Shown here piece after piece: positions 52,778-61,169 of a stretch of 64,000 nucleotides of DNA. Positions within the stretch are counted from its first letter, which is position 1; every line of letters begins with the position of its first letter. The notes beneath the pieces are model-generated. The model was not told where the DNA came from. It searched no databases and saw nothing but the letters and a program-made list of their open reading frames with translations. A program made the translations under genes and the position numbers. The stretch comes from Clostridia bacterium (GTDB lineage: Bacteria; Bacillota; Clostridia; TANB77; CAG-508). The DNA lies in contig JAFWYK010000007.1 of NCBI GenBank assembly GCA_017517685.1, positions 62,001-126,000 of the forward strand, in the 5' to 3' direction.

Positions 52778-53821
52778 ATGAAGAAAACATGGAACTTTTT
52801 TAAGAATTTTATAATTATTGCTTACATATTGCTGATTATTTTTGTCACAATATGTCTATTGTCATACAATGACTACAAAGTAACTGAGTTTGGTAAATAT
52901 ACACTTTTACCAGTAGTTGATGACTATTTAGAACCAGATTACAAAGTCGGTGATTTGTTGATAATTGAAAAAAATGATTTAGATGATGTAAAACTAGGAG
53001 ATATCATTTTTTATTATAGAACAGCAAGAGGAATAACAACAGTTAATTACTCACCTGTAATAGAACTTGAAAGAGTAACTGACACAGAAACAACATTTAC
53101 TGCTGTTGGTGATATAAGATTTTCTAGTTCTTATTTCATGGGAAAAGCTGATACAATAACAGTTATTCCACAATTAGGAAAAGTATTAGGATTATTGCAA
53201 TCAAAATGGGGATTCTTATTTTTAGGTGTATTCCCATCATTACTTGCGTTCCTTTATACATTATATTCTGTTATTACAGAGGTTAAGAATGATAATGTTG
53301 TTGAGGAAGTACCTAAAAAGAAAAAGAAGAAAAAGAAAAAACCAGTTGATTCAGATTCATCAGAAAATATAGATGATGAAAAACCAAAGAAAAAGAAAAA
53401 GAAAAAACCGGTTGAAGATAAAGAAGATGAAGAAGTAATAGAAGAAAAACCAAAGAAGAAAAAGAAGAAAAAACCAGTTACAGAAGAAACTGAAGAAACA
53501 GATATAGAAAAGACTGAAAAAGTAGAAGAAAAAGAAGTAATAAAAGAAGAACCAAAGGTTGAGGAAAAAGTAGAAGAAAAACAAGAAGCTAAAGTTGAAT
53601 CAAAAGCTGAAGTAAAAAAAGAAGAGCCAAAACAAGCTCCAAAACAAATGACTGAAGAAGAGAAAAAAGCTCTTATTGAAGCAAAGATGAAAACAATGAC
53701 AGAAGAACAAAAGAAAGCATTAATTGAAGCTAAATTAAAATCAATGACACCAGAACAAAAGAAAGCATTGATTGAAGCTAAAAAGAAAAAAATGATGGAA
53801 GATAATGCAAAAAAACAATAA
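52778..53821 (+). CDS. SipW-like protein lacking catalytic residues, with poly-Lys tail
   Basis: 347 aa. There is a span at 10-30, an extracytoplasmic part (31-142) that keeps the peptidase frame (DYKVGDLLIIEK, VKLGDIIFY), and a second span at about 145-168. Compared with the other two peptidases of the locus, the Gly-Ser-Met nucleophile is replaced by PVVDDYLEP and the T-H-R-V/I histidine is absent, so it is probably inactive. The tail (170-347), predicted to be cytoplasmic, contains three blocks of seven to nine Lys followed by Pro-Val, then acidic/basic repeats and about four copies of a KKALIEAKxKxM unit. It could be a scaffold binding the acidic tails of its neighbours or nucleic acid (inference). 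Confidence 0.7.
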   Translation: MKKTWNFFKNFIIIAYILLIIFVTICLLSYNDYKVTEFGKYTLLPVVDDYLEPDYKVGDLLIIEKNDLDDVKLGDIIFYYRTARGITTVNYSPVIELERVTDTETTFTAVGDIRFSSSYFMGKADTITVIPQLGKVLGLLQSKWGFLFLGVFPSLLAFLYTLYSVITEVKNDNVVEEVPKKKKKKKKKPVDSDSSENIDDEKPKKKKKKKPVEDKEDEEVIEEKPKKKKKKKPVTEETEETDIEKTEKVEEKEVIKEEPKVEEKVEEKQEAKVESKAEVKKEEPKQAPKQMTEEEKKALIEAKMKTMTEEQKKALIEAKLKSMTPEQKKALIEAKKKKMMEDNAKKQ

Positions 53822-53834
53822 GGTGGTCTGAAAT

Positions 53835-54473
53835 TTGAAAAATAAGATAAGGATTTTAATTTCATTAATAGCAATCATATTACTTGTGCTTATAATTAGA
53901 TCAACATATTCAAAATATGTTAATCAAGCAGTTGGATCTCTTATGACAAGAGTTGGTGAGTGGGTTATTAGAGTAAATGGTCAAGATATTACTTTAGCTG
54001 ATGCTCCAGCCAATATAGTAATAGATAGTGATGATTTCGTATGGAACTGGACTGATGTACAACACGTTAAAAAACCTAAAGTTGCACCAGGTATGATAGG
54101 AAGTTTTGAACTAGAGATTGATCCTACAGACACACAAGTTTCGTTTGAGTACGATATTAGTATTAAAAATCCTGTTATTCAAATTCCAGGACAAGATGAC
54201 TTGGAAATTAAACTTGCAATTAAAAATATTGTGGAAACACATGGTAGAACGATAGAAATTAAAGAAGTTGATGGAAACCAACTAATACATAGAATAAAGC
54301 CGTTAGGTGAAATAGAAGAAGCTGCAACAGCTGTTGATACAATTAGAGTAACAGTAGAATGGTTAGATGATGGAACTAATGACGAAGCTGATAGAATTGC
54401 TGGTTCTGTTCCAGATAATGTTATAGAAATGCCAATATTGATTCACGCAATTCAATATACAGGTGGAATTTAA
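53835..54473 (+). CDS. TasA/camelysin-like anchored protein
   Basis: 212 aa. The start is TTG with AGGTGG 8 nt upstream; there is no better in-frame ATG. A hydrophobic helix (residues 6-22) is followed by IRSTYSKYV, a segment shared with the - strand paralog at 62033-63226 and reminiscent of the cleavage region of SipW substrates. The rest is a beta-rich domain ending in a strand (ILIHAIQYTGG). It is probably a secreted or anchored structural protein processed by the SipW-type peptidases in the operon. Family assignment rests on context and this signal-like region. Confidence 0.65.
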   Translation: MKNKIRILISLIAIILLVLIIRSTYSKYVNQAVGSLMTRVGEWVIRVNGQDITLADAPANIVIDSDDFVWNWTDVQHVKKPKVAPGMIGSFELEIDPTDTQVSFEYDISIKNPVIQIPGQDDLEIKLAIKNIVETHGRTIEIKEVDGNQLIHRIKPLGEIEEAATAVDTIRVTVEWLDDGTNDEADRIAGSVPDNVIEMPILIHAIQYTGGI

Positions 54474-54474
54474 T

Positions 54475-54996
54475 ATGAAAGATGCATTTAAAAAGATAGA
54501 TATAATTACTTTGTTTTTAGTAATTGTAGTTGTTAATTTAGCATATTGCTATGCACAGCTTAAAGTATTTGATAAAGACTATGTAAATTTTTTCGGTTAT
54601 ACAATTTTTCAAGTTATAACTGGAAGTATGGAAGATACGATAAAGATAAATGATATAGTAATTGTTAAATTAACAGATGAAGTTGAAGTTGGAGATATTA
54701 TTACATATAGAAGTGGTCATGATTTTGTAACGCATAGAGTAATTAGATTTGAGGGTAAAAAAATTGTGACACAAGGAGATGCTAATAATACAGAAGATAA
54801 ACCAATAATTAAAGAATTAATTGTTGGAAAAGTAATTCATATATTCTCTAATGTAGAAGTATGGATGAATGTTATAAAATCTCCTGAAGTAATTTTAGCG
54901 GGAGTAGGGACTGTTGGAGTAATTGGATTTTTGTTTGCTGGTAATAGTCATCAAAAGAAGAAAAAGAAAATTAAGGTAAATTCGAAAGAGGATTAA
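54475..54996 (+). CDS. SipW-type signal peptidase I
   Basis: 173 aa. ATG 54475 is 8 nt after AGGTGG; a GTG at 54463 overlaps that site. There is a span at 9-28, Ser51 in FQVITGSMEDT, His87 in FVTHRVI and Asp in QGDANNTED, followed by a second span (about 143-160) and a Lys-rich tail. The Ser/His pair marks the SipW/ER-archaeal type rather than the Ser/Lys type. In Bacillus, SipW cleaves TasA and TapA; the local candidates are the four TasA-like genes. It starts 1 nt after the preceding gene's stop. Confidence 0.88.
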   Translation: MKDAFKKIDIITLFLVIVVVNLAYCYAQLKVFDKDYVNFFGYTIFQVITGSMEDTIKINDIVIVKLTDEVEVGDIITYRSGHDFVTHRVIRFEGKKIVTQGDANNTEDKPIIKELIVGKVIHIFSNVEVWMNVIKSPEVILAGVGTVGVIGFLFAGNSHQKKKKKIKVNSKED

Positions 54997-54997
54997 A

Positions 54998-55600
54998 ATG
55001 ATTAGAGGAAAATACTTAAGAGAAAGGAAAGGAATAAGATTCAAGCGTAGACTAAAATTGATTATGGCAATTTTTGTTCTATTATTGGTTCATAGAATTG
55101 TTTTCAATTCATTTTCATTATATGAATCAAATGCAACAACTACTGCTAATATCGAAGTAGCGTATTTCTTGCTAGATGATACATATGAAGAAAAAACGAT
55201 AATGCTTGAGGATATGAAACCTGGTGACACTAAAGAAGTTGACATTGCAATCTCTAATTATTTTCTAGATGAAGAAGGAAATGAAGTTATTACTGAAACG
55301 GATATGCAATATACATTTAAATTAAGAACAACAACAAATTTACCTTTAGAATATTCTATATTCTTGAATCAATCTTCTGATAGTGGAACAAATATAGTTC
55401 AAATGGATACAATTCAAGATGACCATGATACATATTTTTATCAATTATTGGAAGATACAAGAGAGTTTTCTTATGAAGATGGGCAAACTAATACATATAC
55501 ATTAAAAATAACATTACCAGAACAATATAATAATGTAGAATATCAAAATGTTATTGAATGTATAGAAGTTGTTGTTGATGGACAACAAAAGACTGTATAG
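54998..55600 (+). CDS. TasA/camelysin-like secreted protein
   Basis: 200 aa. A basic N-terminus (RERKGIRFKRRLK) is followed by a hydrophobic helix (21-38), a Ser-Asn-Ala-Thr-Thr-Thr-Ala segment near residues 46-52 that could be the SipW cleavage site, and a beta-sandwich-like domain with Asp/Thr-rich strands. The family likeness is to TasA/CalY-type fibre or camelysin proteins and is moderate. It begins 1 nt after the signal peptidase gene, strong evidence for an enzyme-substrate operon. Confidence 0.65.
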   Translation: MIRGKYLRERKGIRFKRRLKLIMAIFVLLLVHRIVFNSFSLYESNATTTANIEVAYFLLDDTYEEKTIMLEDMKPGDTKEVDIAISNYFLDEEGNEVITETDMQYTFKLRTTTNLPLEYSIFLNQSSDSGTNIVQMDTIQDDHDTYFYQLLEDTREFSYEDGQTNTYTLKITLPEQYNNVEYQNVIECIEVVVDGQQKTV

Positions 55601-55625
55601 ATATATAAATAAGAAGGAAGTATAA

Positions 55626-56681
55626 GTGGAAGAAAAAAGAAGAAAGACGAGAGTGAGAAGAAAAAATATGGGAATAAGAAGAGTTTTATTACTTCTTATT
55701 CTTATATTCATAGCGATACAACTTGTTAGAATGATTGTTCCAGCCGCAATTACATTTTCGCGATATGTATATGCTAAAGTAAGAAGTTATTACTTTAGCA
55801 CACAAGAGTTTTACTTTAACAGTGATAGATTAACTCCTGGAAATCCGGCATATTTTGAAATGAATAACTGGTCTGGTGGTGGAAGATATCCAATGCTTAT
55901 TAATATCTTCACAAAGAAAAATACTACAGAGTTTACTAAGGAAGATGTTCCTTATAAAATTACTCATGAATTTCAAGTTTGCGATAAAAATGGAAATCCA
56001 TATGATCATCCAGAACAATTAGTTGAATTTACAATTAGCAAAACATCAGGTGTGGTTAGAAGAGATGCTAATAACAAAGATTATTTTGAAATTGCTGTAA
56101 CACCAATTGCACCACTAAATAATGATGATTATATTAGAATATATTTAGAAGTTGAATCAGAAAGTCCTTATGTGGAAAAATTAATGGGTGAAATTAGAAT
56201 TGGAATTAGTAATTTAGGTATGAGTTGTCAAATAGATGATGAACCATATAGTCCATATTTATCATTACTAGTTACAAATACAAGAGATGCGTATAAAGCT
56301 GATACTAATTTTTATTCAGCAGTTTTAAATAAAAACTATTCTTTAAATGACCCAATAACAATTCCAGAATATATACAATTAGAAGAAAATAATAAAAAAA
56401 AATGTCATTCAATGAATGTTGAACTAAGATTTGATCCTAATGTTGTTGTAATGGATACAACTTCAAGTATATATTTGGATTCAAGTGCAAATGGATTAAC
56501 GTCTACCGTAAACATGAATGGTGGACAATTTGTTAATTACATGAAATTTCATGTAAATGCAGAAGAATCTAGAGAAATAAAATTTTATAAAAAAGATGCA
56601 TCGCAGGATTATACATATATGGGTGAAGATGGCGTTACACCGGTTATTAGTGTAGTTGACTTAGATGCAGAAGATGATTAA
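55626..56681 (+). CDS. membrane-anchored extracytoplasmic protein
   Basis: 351 aa from GTG 55626 with GAAGGAAG upstream; an ATG at 55668 is a possible alternative. The very basic N-terminus (EEKRRKTRVRRK) precedes a span at about 18-40, then FSRYVYAKVRSYYFSTQEFYF, a SipW-substrate-like region. A large beta-rich domain without Cys clusters and with an acidic end (DLDAEDD) follows. No catalytic motif is seen. It is probably another structural or adhesive subunit of this locus. Confidence 0.65.
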   Translation: MEEKRRKTRVRRKNMGIRRVLLLLILIFIAIQLVRMIVPAAITFSRYVYAKVRSYYFSTQEFYFNSDRLTPGNPAYFEMNNWSGGGRYPMLINIFTKKNTTEFTKEDVPYKITHEFQVCDKNGNPYDHPEQLVEFTISKTSGVVRRDANNKDYFEIAVTPIAPLNNDDYIRIYLEVESESPYVEKLMGEIRIGISNLGMSCQIDDEPYSPYLSLLVTNTRDAYKADTNFYSAVLNKNYSLNDPITIPEYIQLEENNKKKCHSMNVELRFDPNVVVMDTTSSIYLDSSANGLTSTVNMNGGQFVNYMKFHVNAEESREIKFYKKDASQDYTYMGEDGVTPVISVVDLDAEDD

Positions 56682-56713
56682 TATATTCAAAAGATAAATT
56701 TAAGGAGATATTA

Positions 56714-57709
56714 ATGAATAATATTATTGAAAAACATATTATTAAAACGCAAAAACGTTTTAAAAAATATTGTAATTTAATATTAAAAAGTAAATATGAT
56801 AGGGTGATTACAGAAGAATTAATTCAAAGATATATAGATGCAAGATATTATAATTTTGAAGTAGATGAATCGATAAAAGTTTTTTATAGACGTATTTTTG
56901 ATTCTATTAAAAAAAGAAGTCTAGAATTAATTAAAGAAGAACCTTCTAAAAAAGAAATTATTGATTATACAACTGATTTGTTTCAATATTTTTTCTATTT
57001 TGATTTTGTAAGAAATAATATGGAAGCTGATTTGGTTATAAATAAAATTGCTGATATGAGAGCAACAAGACTTAATATAAAATCAGCGGAAACAGCCGAT
57101 TTTATACAAGGTTTTGCTAAACTTATAGAAGAAGATACTTTGGAAGTTCAAGAAAATATAGATAAATATTATTCTGATGACTTTGAACTTGATATTAAAA
57201 AAGTTTCTTCAAGTAATAAAGAATTCTATAGAGTTAAATTAGTATATAATTTTGAATTTCCAAAAATATTTAGTCAAGAAGCAATTGATGAAGTATATAA
57301 TACAGATATAATAGGTGAGGATAGATTATTTGTAGAATATCCAATGGTAGTAAATACAACCTTAATAGATATATTAAATGGTGTGTTTGATAAATACTAC
57401 ATTGTTGATTTTTCAGTTGATTTATTGAAAAAGAAACAAAAATTAGAACAAATACTTCAAGTACTTGATAATCAAGCAGCTCAAGATAAAATTATTTTTG
57501 AAATTACATTTGATGATTTTAAAGATAATAAATCAGAAGTATTTAAACTTATCAAAAGAGGATTTGGATTTGCACTTAAAACAAGTTTCGATACACCAAA
57601 ATTTACATTAGATGAACTTAAAATTTTGGATATATTTGATTGTATAATCGTTGATCCAGAAGATGTTAATAAAGGAAAATACAAAAAGAAAAAGGTAATA
57701 GAAATCTAA
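56714..57709 (+). CDS. unknown protein with degenerate EAL-like C-terminal region
   Basis: 331 aa, soluble. Residues 1-200 are helical and charged and not recognised. From about 215, KYYIVDFSVD, KIIFEITFDDF, a helix with KRGFGFALKTSFD, and LKILDIFDCIIVD follow the order of late strands of EAL-type phosphodiesterase barrels (LEITE, then G-x-x-IALDDFG, then LPxDxIKID). The metal and catalytic acids of those motifs are mostly changed, so it would bind rather than hydrolyse cyclic di-GMP, if it is related at all. The likeness is an inference from pattern. It lies directly before the McrB-like gene in the same operon, with an AAGGAGA site. Confidence 0.6.
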   Translation: MNNIIEKHIIKTQKRFKKYCNLILKSKYDRVITEELIQRYIDARYYNFEVDESIKVFYRRIFDSIKKRSLELIKEEPSKKEIIDYTTDLFQYFFYFDFVRNNMEADLVINKIADMRATRLNIKSAETADFIQGFAKLIEEDTLEVQENIDKYYSDDFELDIKKVSSSNKEFYRVKLVYNFEFPKIFSQEAIDEVYNTDIIGEDRLFVEYPMVVNTTLIDILNGVFDKYYIVDFSVDLLKKKQKLEQILQVLDNQAAQDKIIFEITFDDFKDNKSEVFKLIKRGFGFALKTSFDTPKFTLDELKILDIFDCIIVDPEDVNKGKYKKKKVIEI

Positions 57710-57727
57710 AGAAAAAGGGAGAAAAAG

Positions 57728-59278
57728 ATGGACACATATGTAAGATTCTTATATGAATTTTTAGGTGAATTTTTTGCAGGACTAAAAACTATGTTAGTTG
57801 GATTTGTGGAAGGTATAAAACAATTATTTGATATACCTGGTTATATCCACTTAATTAAAGAATATAAGAATGATTTTTCAGTACAAGAATGGGTACTTGT
57901 TGCAATTGCAGTGTTTGCAGTAGCTGCTATTCTAATTTTATCAATATTACTTGTATTATTAATACTAAGAAAATATATAAGATTTAGAAAAACTGTTGTT
58001 GAACAAGAAAGTATGATGCAAGAGGTTGCTGAATTAAATAAAAGAGTTGCAACAATGGCAAAAGAAAGAGAAGAAATTTTAGCAATGAAAGTTTCTCAAC
58101 TTGGGTTAAAACCTGATGAATCTCCAGAAGTACCAGTTCCAGGTGGAAAGTCTGGTGACGGAAAATCTGGCGATGAACAAGCTTTAGAAGATGATGATGG
58201 AATCAGATTCCCAAGATTAACAATGATTGATAGAAAATTTGCAAAATATAAAGTTCAAAATTATAATAATGATTTCACTCTTGAAGAATTATGTATAAAC
58301 TTTAGAAATTTTGCTGCTTCAAGATTACATTTGTATTATACATTACCAATGATTCGTATATTTATAGCAGGTTTATCATCAACAAAACTTGTTATCCTAC
58401 AAGGTATCTCTGGTACTGGTAAAACATCTTTAGCCTACGCTTGGGGAAAATTCTTAAAACATGACTCAACAGTTGTTTCTGTACAACCGTCATGGAGAGA
58501 TAGAACAGAGCTTTTTGGTTACTTCAACGAGTTCACTAAAAAGTTTAATGAAACACAATTATTAGAATCATTATATACAGCTGGTTATACAGATGATATG
58601 TATACAATAATCTTGGACGAGATGAACTTAGCACGTGTTGAGTATTATTTTGCTGAGATGTTATCTATCCTAGAAATGCCAAATAGAGATGAATGGGTAA
58701 TCGAGGTTGTTTCAAGTGGTTGGGAAAATGACCCTAAAAAATTAATGAATGGAAAAATTAAAATACCAGCAAATACTTGGTATATCGGAACAATCAACAA
58801 CGACGACTCTACATTCATGGTAACAGATAAGGTATACGATAGAGCGATGCCAATTGATATTAACGATAAAGGTCAAGTATTTGAAGCTGAAGATACTCCA
58901 CCAATGGATATTAACTTCAGTTATGTTGATAGATTATTTATGCAAGCTAGAGAAGAACATGCAGTTTCAGATGAAACATGGAAAAAGATTTATGAAATGG
59001 ACGATTTCGTTATCCAACACTTTAGGGTAGCGTTTGGTAACCGTATCGTAAGTCACTTAGGAAAATTCGTTTCTGCATATGTAGCTTGCGGTGGTGATGA
59101 AGTAGAAGGCGTTGATTACTTTATTGCTAAAAAGATTTTAAGAAAATTCGAGCAATTAAATATTGCTTATATTAAAGATGAAATAGACGGATTCGTAGTA
59201 TTCCTTGATAAAACTTTTGGTAAAGGTAAAATGAAGGAATGTATTGAATACGTATTAAGACTAAAGAAATTAGGATAG
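57728..59278 (+). CDS. membrane-anchored McrB-like AAA+ ATPase
   Basis: 516 aa. A span at about 54-84 is followed by a short coiled coil (92-122), a Gly/Ser/Asp linker, and the AAA+ domain. Walker A is QGISGTGKTS (about 225), Walker B is IILDEMNLARVEYYF (about 294-308), and the sensor region is IGTINNDDSTFMVTDKVYDRAM. The DEMNLA motif and following segment are typical of McrB and related MoxR-like GTPase/ATPases. Classical McrB has a DNA-binding N-terminus; here it is replaced by a membrane anchor. The next gene has the DUF2357 partner fold. It probably drives conformational work at the membrane (inference). Confidence 0.85.
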   Translation: MDTYVRFLYEFLGEFFAGLKTMLVGFVEGIKQLFDIPGYIHLIKEYKNDFSVQEWVLVAIAVFAVAAILILSILLVLLILRKYIRFRKTVVEQESMMQEVAELNKRVATMAKEREEILAMKVSQLGLKPDESPEVPVPGGKSGDGKSGDEQALEDDDGIRFPRLTMIDRKFAKYKVQNYNNDFTLEELCINFRNFAASRLHLYYTLPMIRIFIAGLSSTKLVILQGISGTGKTSLAYAWGKFLKHDSTVVSVQPSWRDRTELFGYFNEFTKKFNETQLLESLYTAGYTDDMYTIILDEMNLARVEYYFAEMLSILEMPNRDEWVIEVVSSGWENDPKKLMNGKIKIPANTWYIGTINNDDSTFMVTDKVYDRAMPIDINDKGQVFEAEDTPPMDINFSYVDRLFMQAREEHAVSDETWKKIYEMDDFVIQHFRVAFGNRIVSHLGKFVSAYVACGGDEVEGVDYFIAKKILRKFEQLNIAYIKDEIDGFVVFLDKTFGKGKMKECIEYVLRLKKLG

Positions 59279-59306
59279 TATTATACTATTTTATAGGAGG
59301 GGTACA

Positions 59307-60431
59307 GTGGACGTATTAGATGTTTTTGAACTATATGCTGATGCGAGTGAAAGTAAATTAAAAAATTTCGAAAAGAAATTAAGCTCTAATATGGAAGTAA
59401 AATTGGAATCAGAAAAACCAAAAACAGAACTTCATTGGATGACAATGATGGAAGATACTATGGTTTATCTAAACAATATTTTAAATGCCCCTACTAGACT
59501 AATTGTTAACGAAGAAGAAGTTGTTAAGATTGAAAAAATAAAAAAAGTTACTGTTGAATCAATCAAACATTTATCTAGAAATGCTGGATTTATTGAAGAT
59601 ATAGATGAAAAAGGTGATGTAAGACCAGGTAAATTATTAAATGTTTTTAAAGAAGAAACATTTAATACTTATGAAAATAGATTTATATTTACATTAATCC
59701 AAAAAATGTATGCAATCGTAAAAAAAGAAAAGACAAAATTAGTAAAAGAAACAAAAACAACATCAAAGGAATTTAAGTCTTTTGATTATAAAGGAAGTTC
59801 TTATAATGGAAAAAATAAAGTAGATATTGAAATTTTAATTTCTTCATCTACTGAAGATTCTGGTAAATCAGATGAAATTAGAGATTTGATAGAAAGAATG
59901 AATGTCTTAGAAAAGAATATTGTTGCGTTAACATTAACTTCAACATATATAGCTTTAGAAAAGGCAAAAGTTCAATTAGTAACGCCTCCATTAAAAAAGA
60001 ATAACGTTATTTTAAAGAACGTTAACTTCCAATATGCAGCAAAACTTTGGGATTTCTTAATTAATGAAATGGACAAGAAAACAGAGGGTGAAATTGAATC
60101 AAGATCTAAAACATATAAAGAAAAAGGAAAAGCTAAAAAATTAGTTGATCAAACATTTTTATTAGATTATTTAATTTTACAAGCTGTTGAAAGCCCAACA
60201 TTAGGTGTTAAAAAGAAAAGAGAGATTATAGAAAAGTTAGTTGCAAATATGGTTGAAAGAACCTTAGATGTTAACGATAGTTTAACAGAAGAACAACTTA
60301 AGAATTTAGTTGCTAGACAGTATCAAGTAATTAAAGTTAAGAGACAAACGACAAATAAAGAAATTCAAGATATCTTTAAGAAATATATTAGTAAATATGT
60401 ATTACAAATTAATGATAAGAAAAATAAATAA
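59307..60431 (+). CDS. DUF2357 / McrC-N-like partner protein without visible nuclease
   Basis: 374 aa from GTG after AGGAGGGG. Residues 95-135 contain RPGKLLNVFKEETFNTYENRFIF; the T-Y-E-N-R-F element is characteristic of the DUF2357/McrC N-terminal region that contacts the McrB ring. The remainder is helical, with Lys-rich segments. No PD-(D/E)xK nuclease motif is seen at the C-terminus, unlike McrC. With the McrB-like gene 28 nt upstream it forms an McrBC-like pair lacking the nuclease, so a non-restriction role is likely (inference). Confidence 0.7.
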   Translation: MDVLDVFELYADASESKLKNFEKKLSSNMEVKLESEKPKTELHWMTMMEDTMVYLNNILNAPTRLIVNEEEVVKIEKIKKVTVESIKHLSRNAGFIEDIDEKGDVRPGKLLNVFKEETFNTYENRFIFTLIQKMYAIVKKEKTKLVKETKTTSKEFKSFDYKGSSYNGKNKVDIEILISSSTEDSGKSDEIRDLIERMNVLEKNIVALTLTSTYIALEKAKVQLVTPPLKKNNVILKNVNFQYAAKLWDFLINEMDKKTEGEIESRSKTYKEKGKAKKLVDQTFLLDYLILQAVESPTLGVKKKREIIEKLVANMVERTLDVNDSLTEEQLKNLVARQYQVIKVKRQTTNKEIQDIFKKYISKYVLQINDKKNK

Positions 60432-60444
60432 ATAAGGGGTAAAA

Positions 60445-61137
60445 ATGAAAAAAAATAAAACAGCAGACCTTGTTGAAAAAATTATAACAGGAATTAAAAT
60501 TATTTGCGTTATAGTATTGTTTATGCTTGTTGCAGTTCTTGCAATTCAAAGATTTTCTAATAATGATGTAGCAATTGCTGGTATAAGAATTTTTAATGTA
60601 GTAACAGGTTCAATGATACCTGTATATAATGTAGGTGATGTAGTAATTGTAAAAGAAGTTGATCCAGACACGTTAAAAGTTGGTGATGATATTTCTTATT
60701 TAGGAAAAGAAGATACTTTTGCGGGAAAAGTAATAACACATAGAATTATAAGAGTTGAAAAAACATCAATTGGAAAAAGATTTATAACACAAGGTGTTGC
60801 AAATGATGCACAAGACCCTATGATAGATGAAAGTCAAGTATATGGTAAAGTCTTAGGAAAATCATATGTACTTAGTGTTCTTACAGGCTTAACTCAAAAT
60901 ATGGGATTATTTTATGCAGTAATATTCGTACCTGTTGCAGTTTTAATGTTTTTACAAATAAAAGATCATATTGATTCAAAAAATGAAGAAGACGAAGATG
61001 ATGAATATGAAGAAGATGATGAATACGAAGATGATGATGAGTATGAAGACGATGATGAGTACGAAGAAGATGATGAGTATGAAGACGATGATGAGTATGA
61101 AGACGATGATGAATACGAAGATGATGATGATGAATAG
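60445..61137 (+). CDS. SipW-type signal peptidase I with acidic repeat tail
   Basis: 230 aa. There is a span at 12-34, Ser56 in NVVTGSMIPV, His99 in VITHRIIR, and an Asp pair in NDAQDP, so the Ser/His centre is intact. The second span (about 148-172) is followed by a roughly 57-residue tail made of E-Y-E-D-D-D repeats, predicted to be cytoplasmic. The tail is encoded by tandem 12-15-nt repeats. It is the second active peptidase of the operon and lies just before the last TasA-like gene, its likely substrate. The ribosome binding site is AAGGGG. Confidence 0.85.
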   Translation: MKKNKTADLVEKIITGIKIICVIVLFMLVAVLAIQRFSNNDVAIAGIRIFNVVTGSMIPVYNVGDVVIVKEVDPDTLKVGDDISYLGKEDTFAGKVITHRIIRVEKTSIGKRFITQGVANDAQDPMIDESQVYGKVLGKSYVLSVLTGLTQNMGLFYAVIFVPVAVLMFLQIKDHIDSKNEEDEDDEYEEDDEYEDDDEYEDDDEYEEDDEYEDDDEYEDDDEYEDDDDE

Positions 61138-61169
61138 AATATAATAAATTATGAAGAAAGGAGTAACTA

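Noticed and set aside
53254..53874. - strand ORF of Phe/Ser repeats opposite the poly-Lys tail
   Set aside because: It is the complement of AAG/AAA and GAA repeats, with no start signals.
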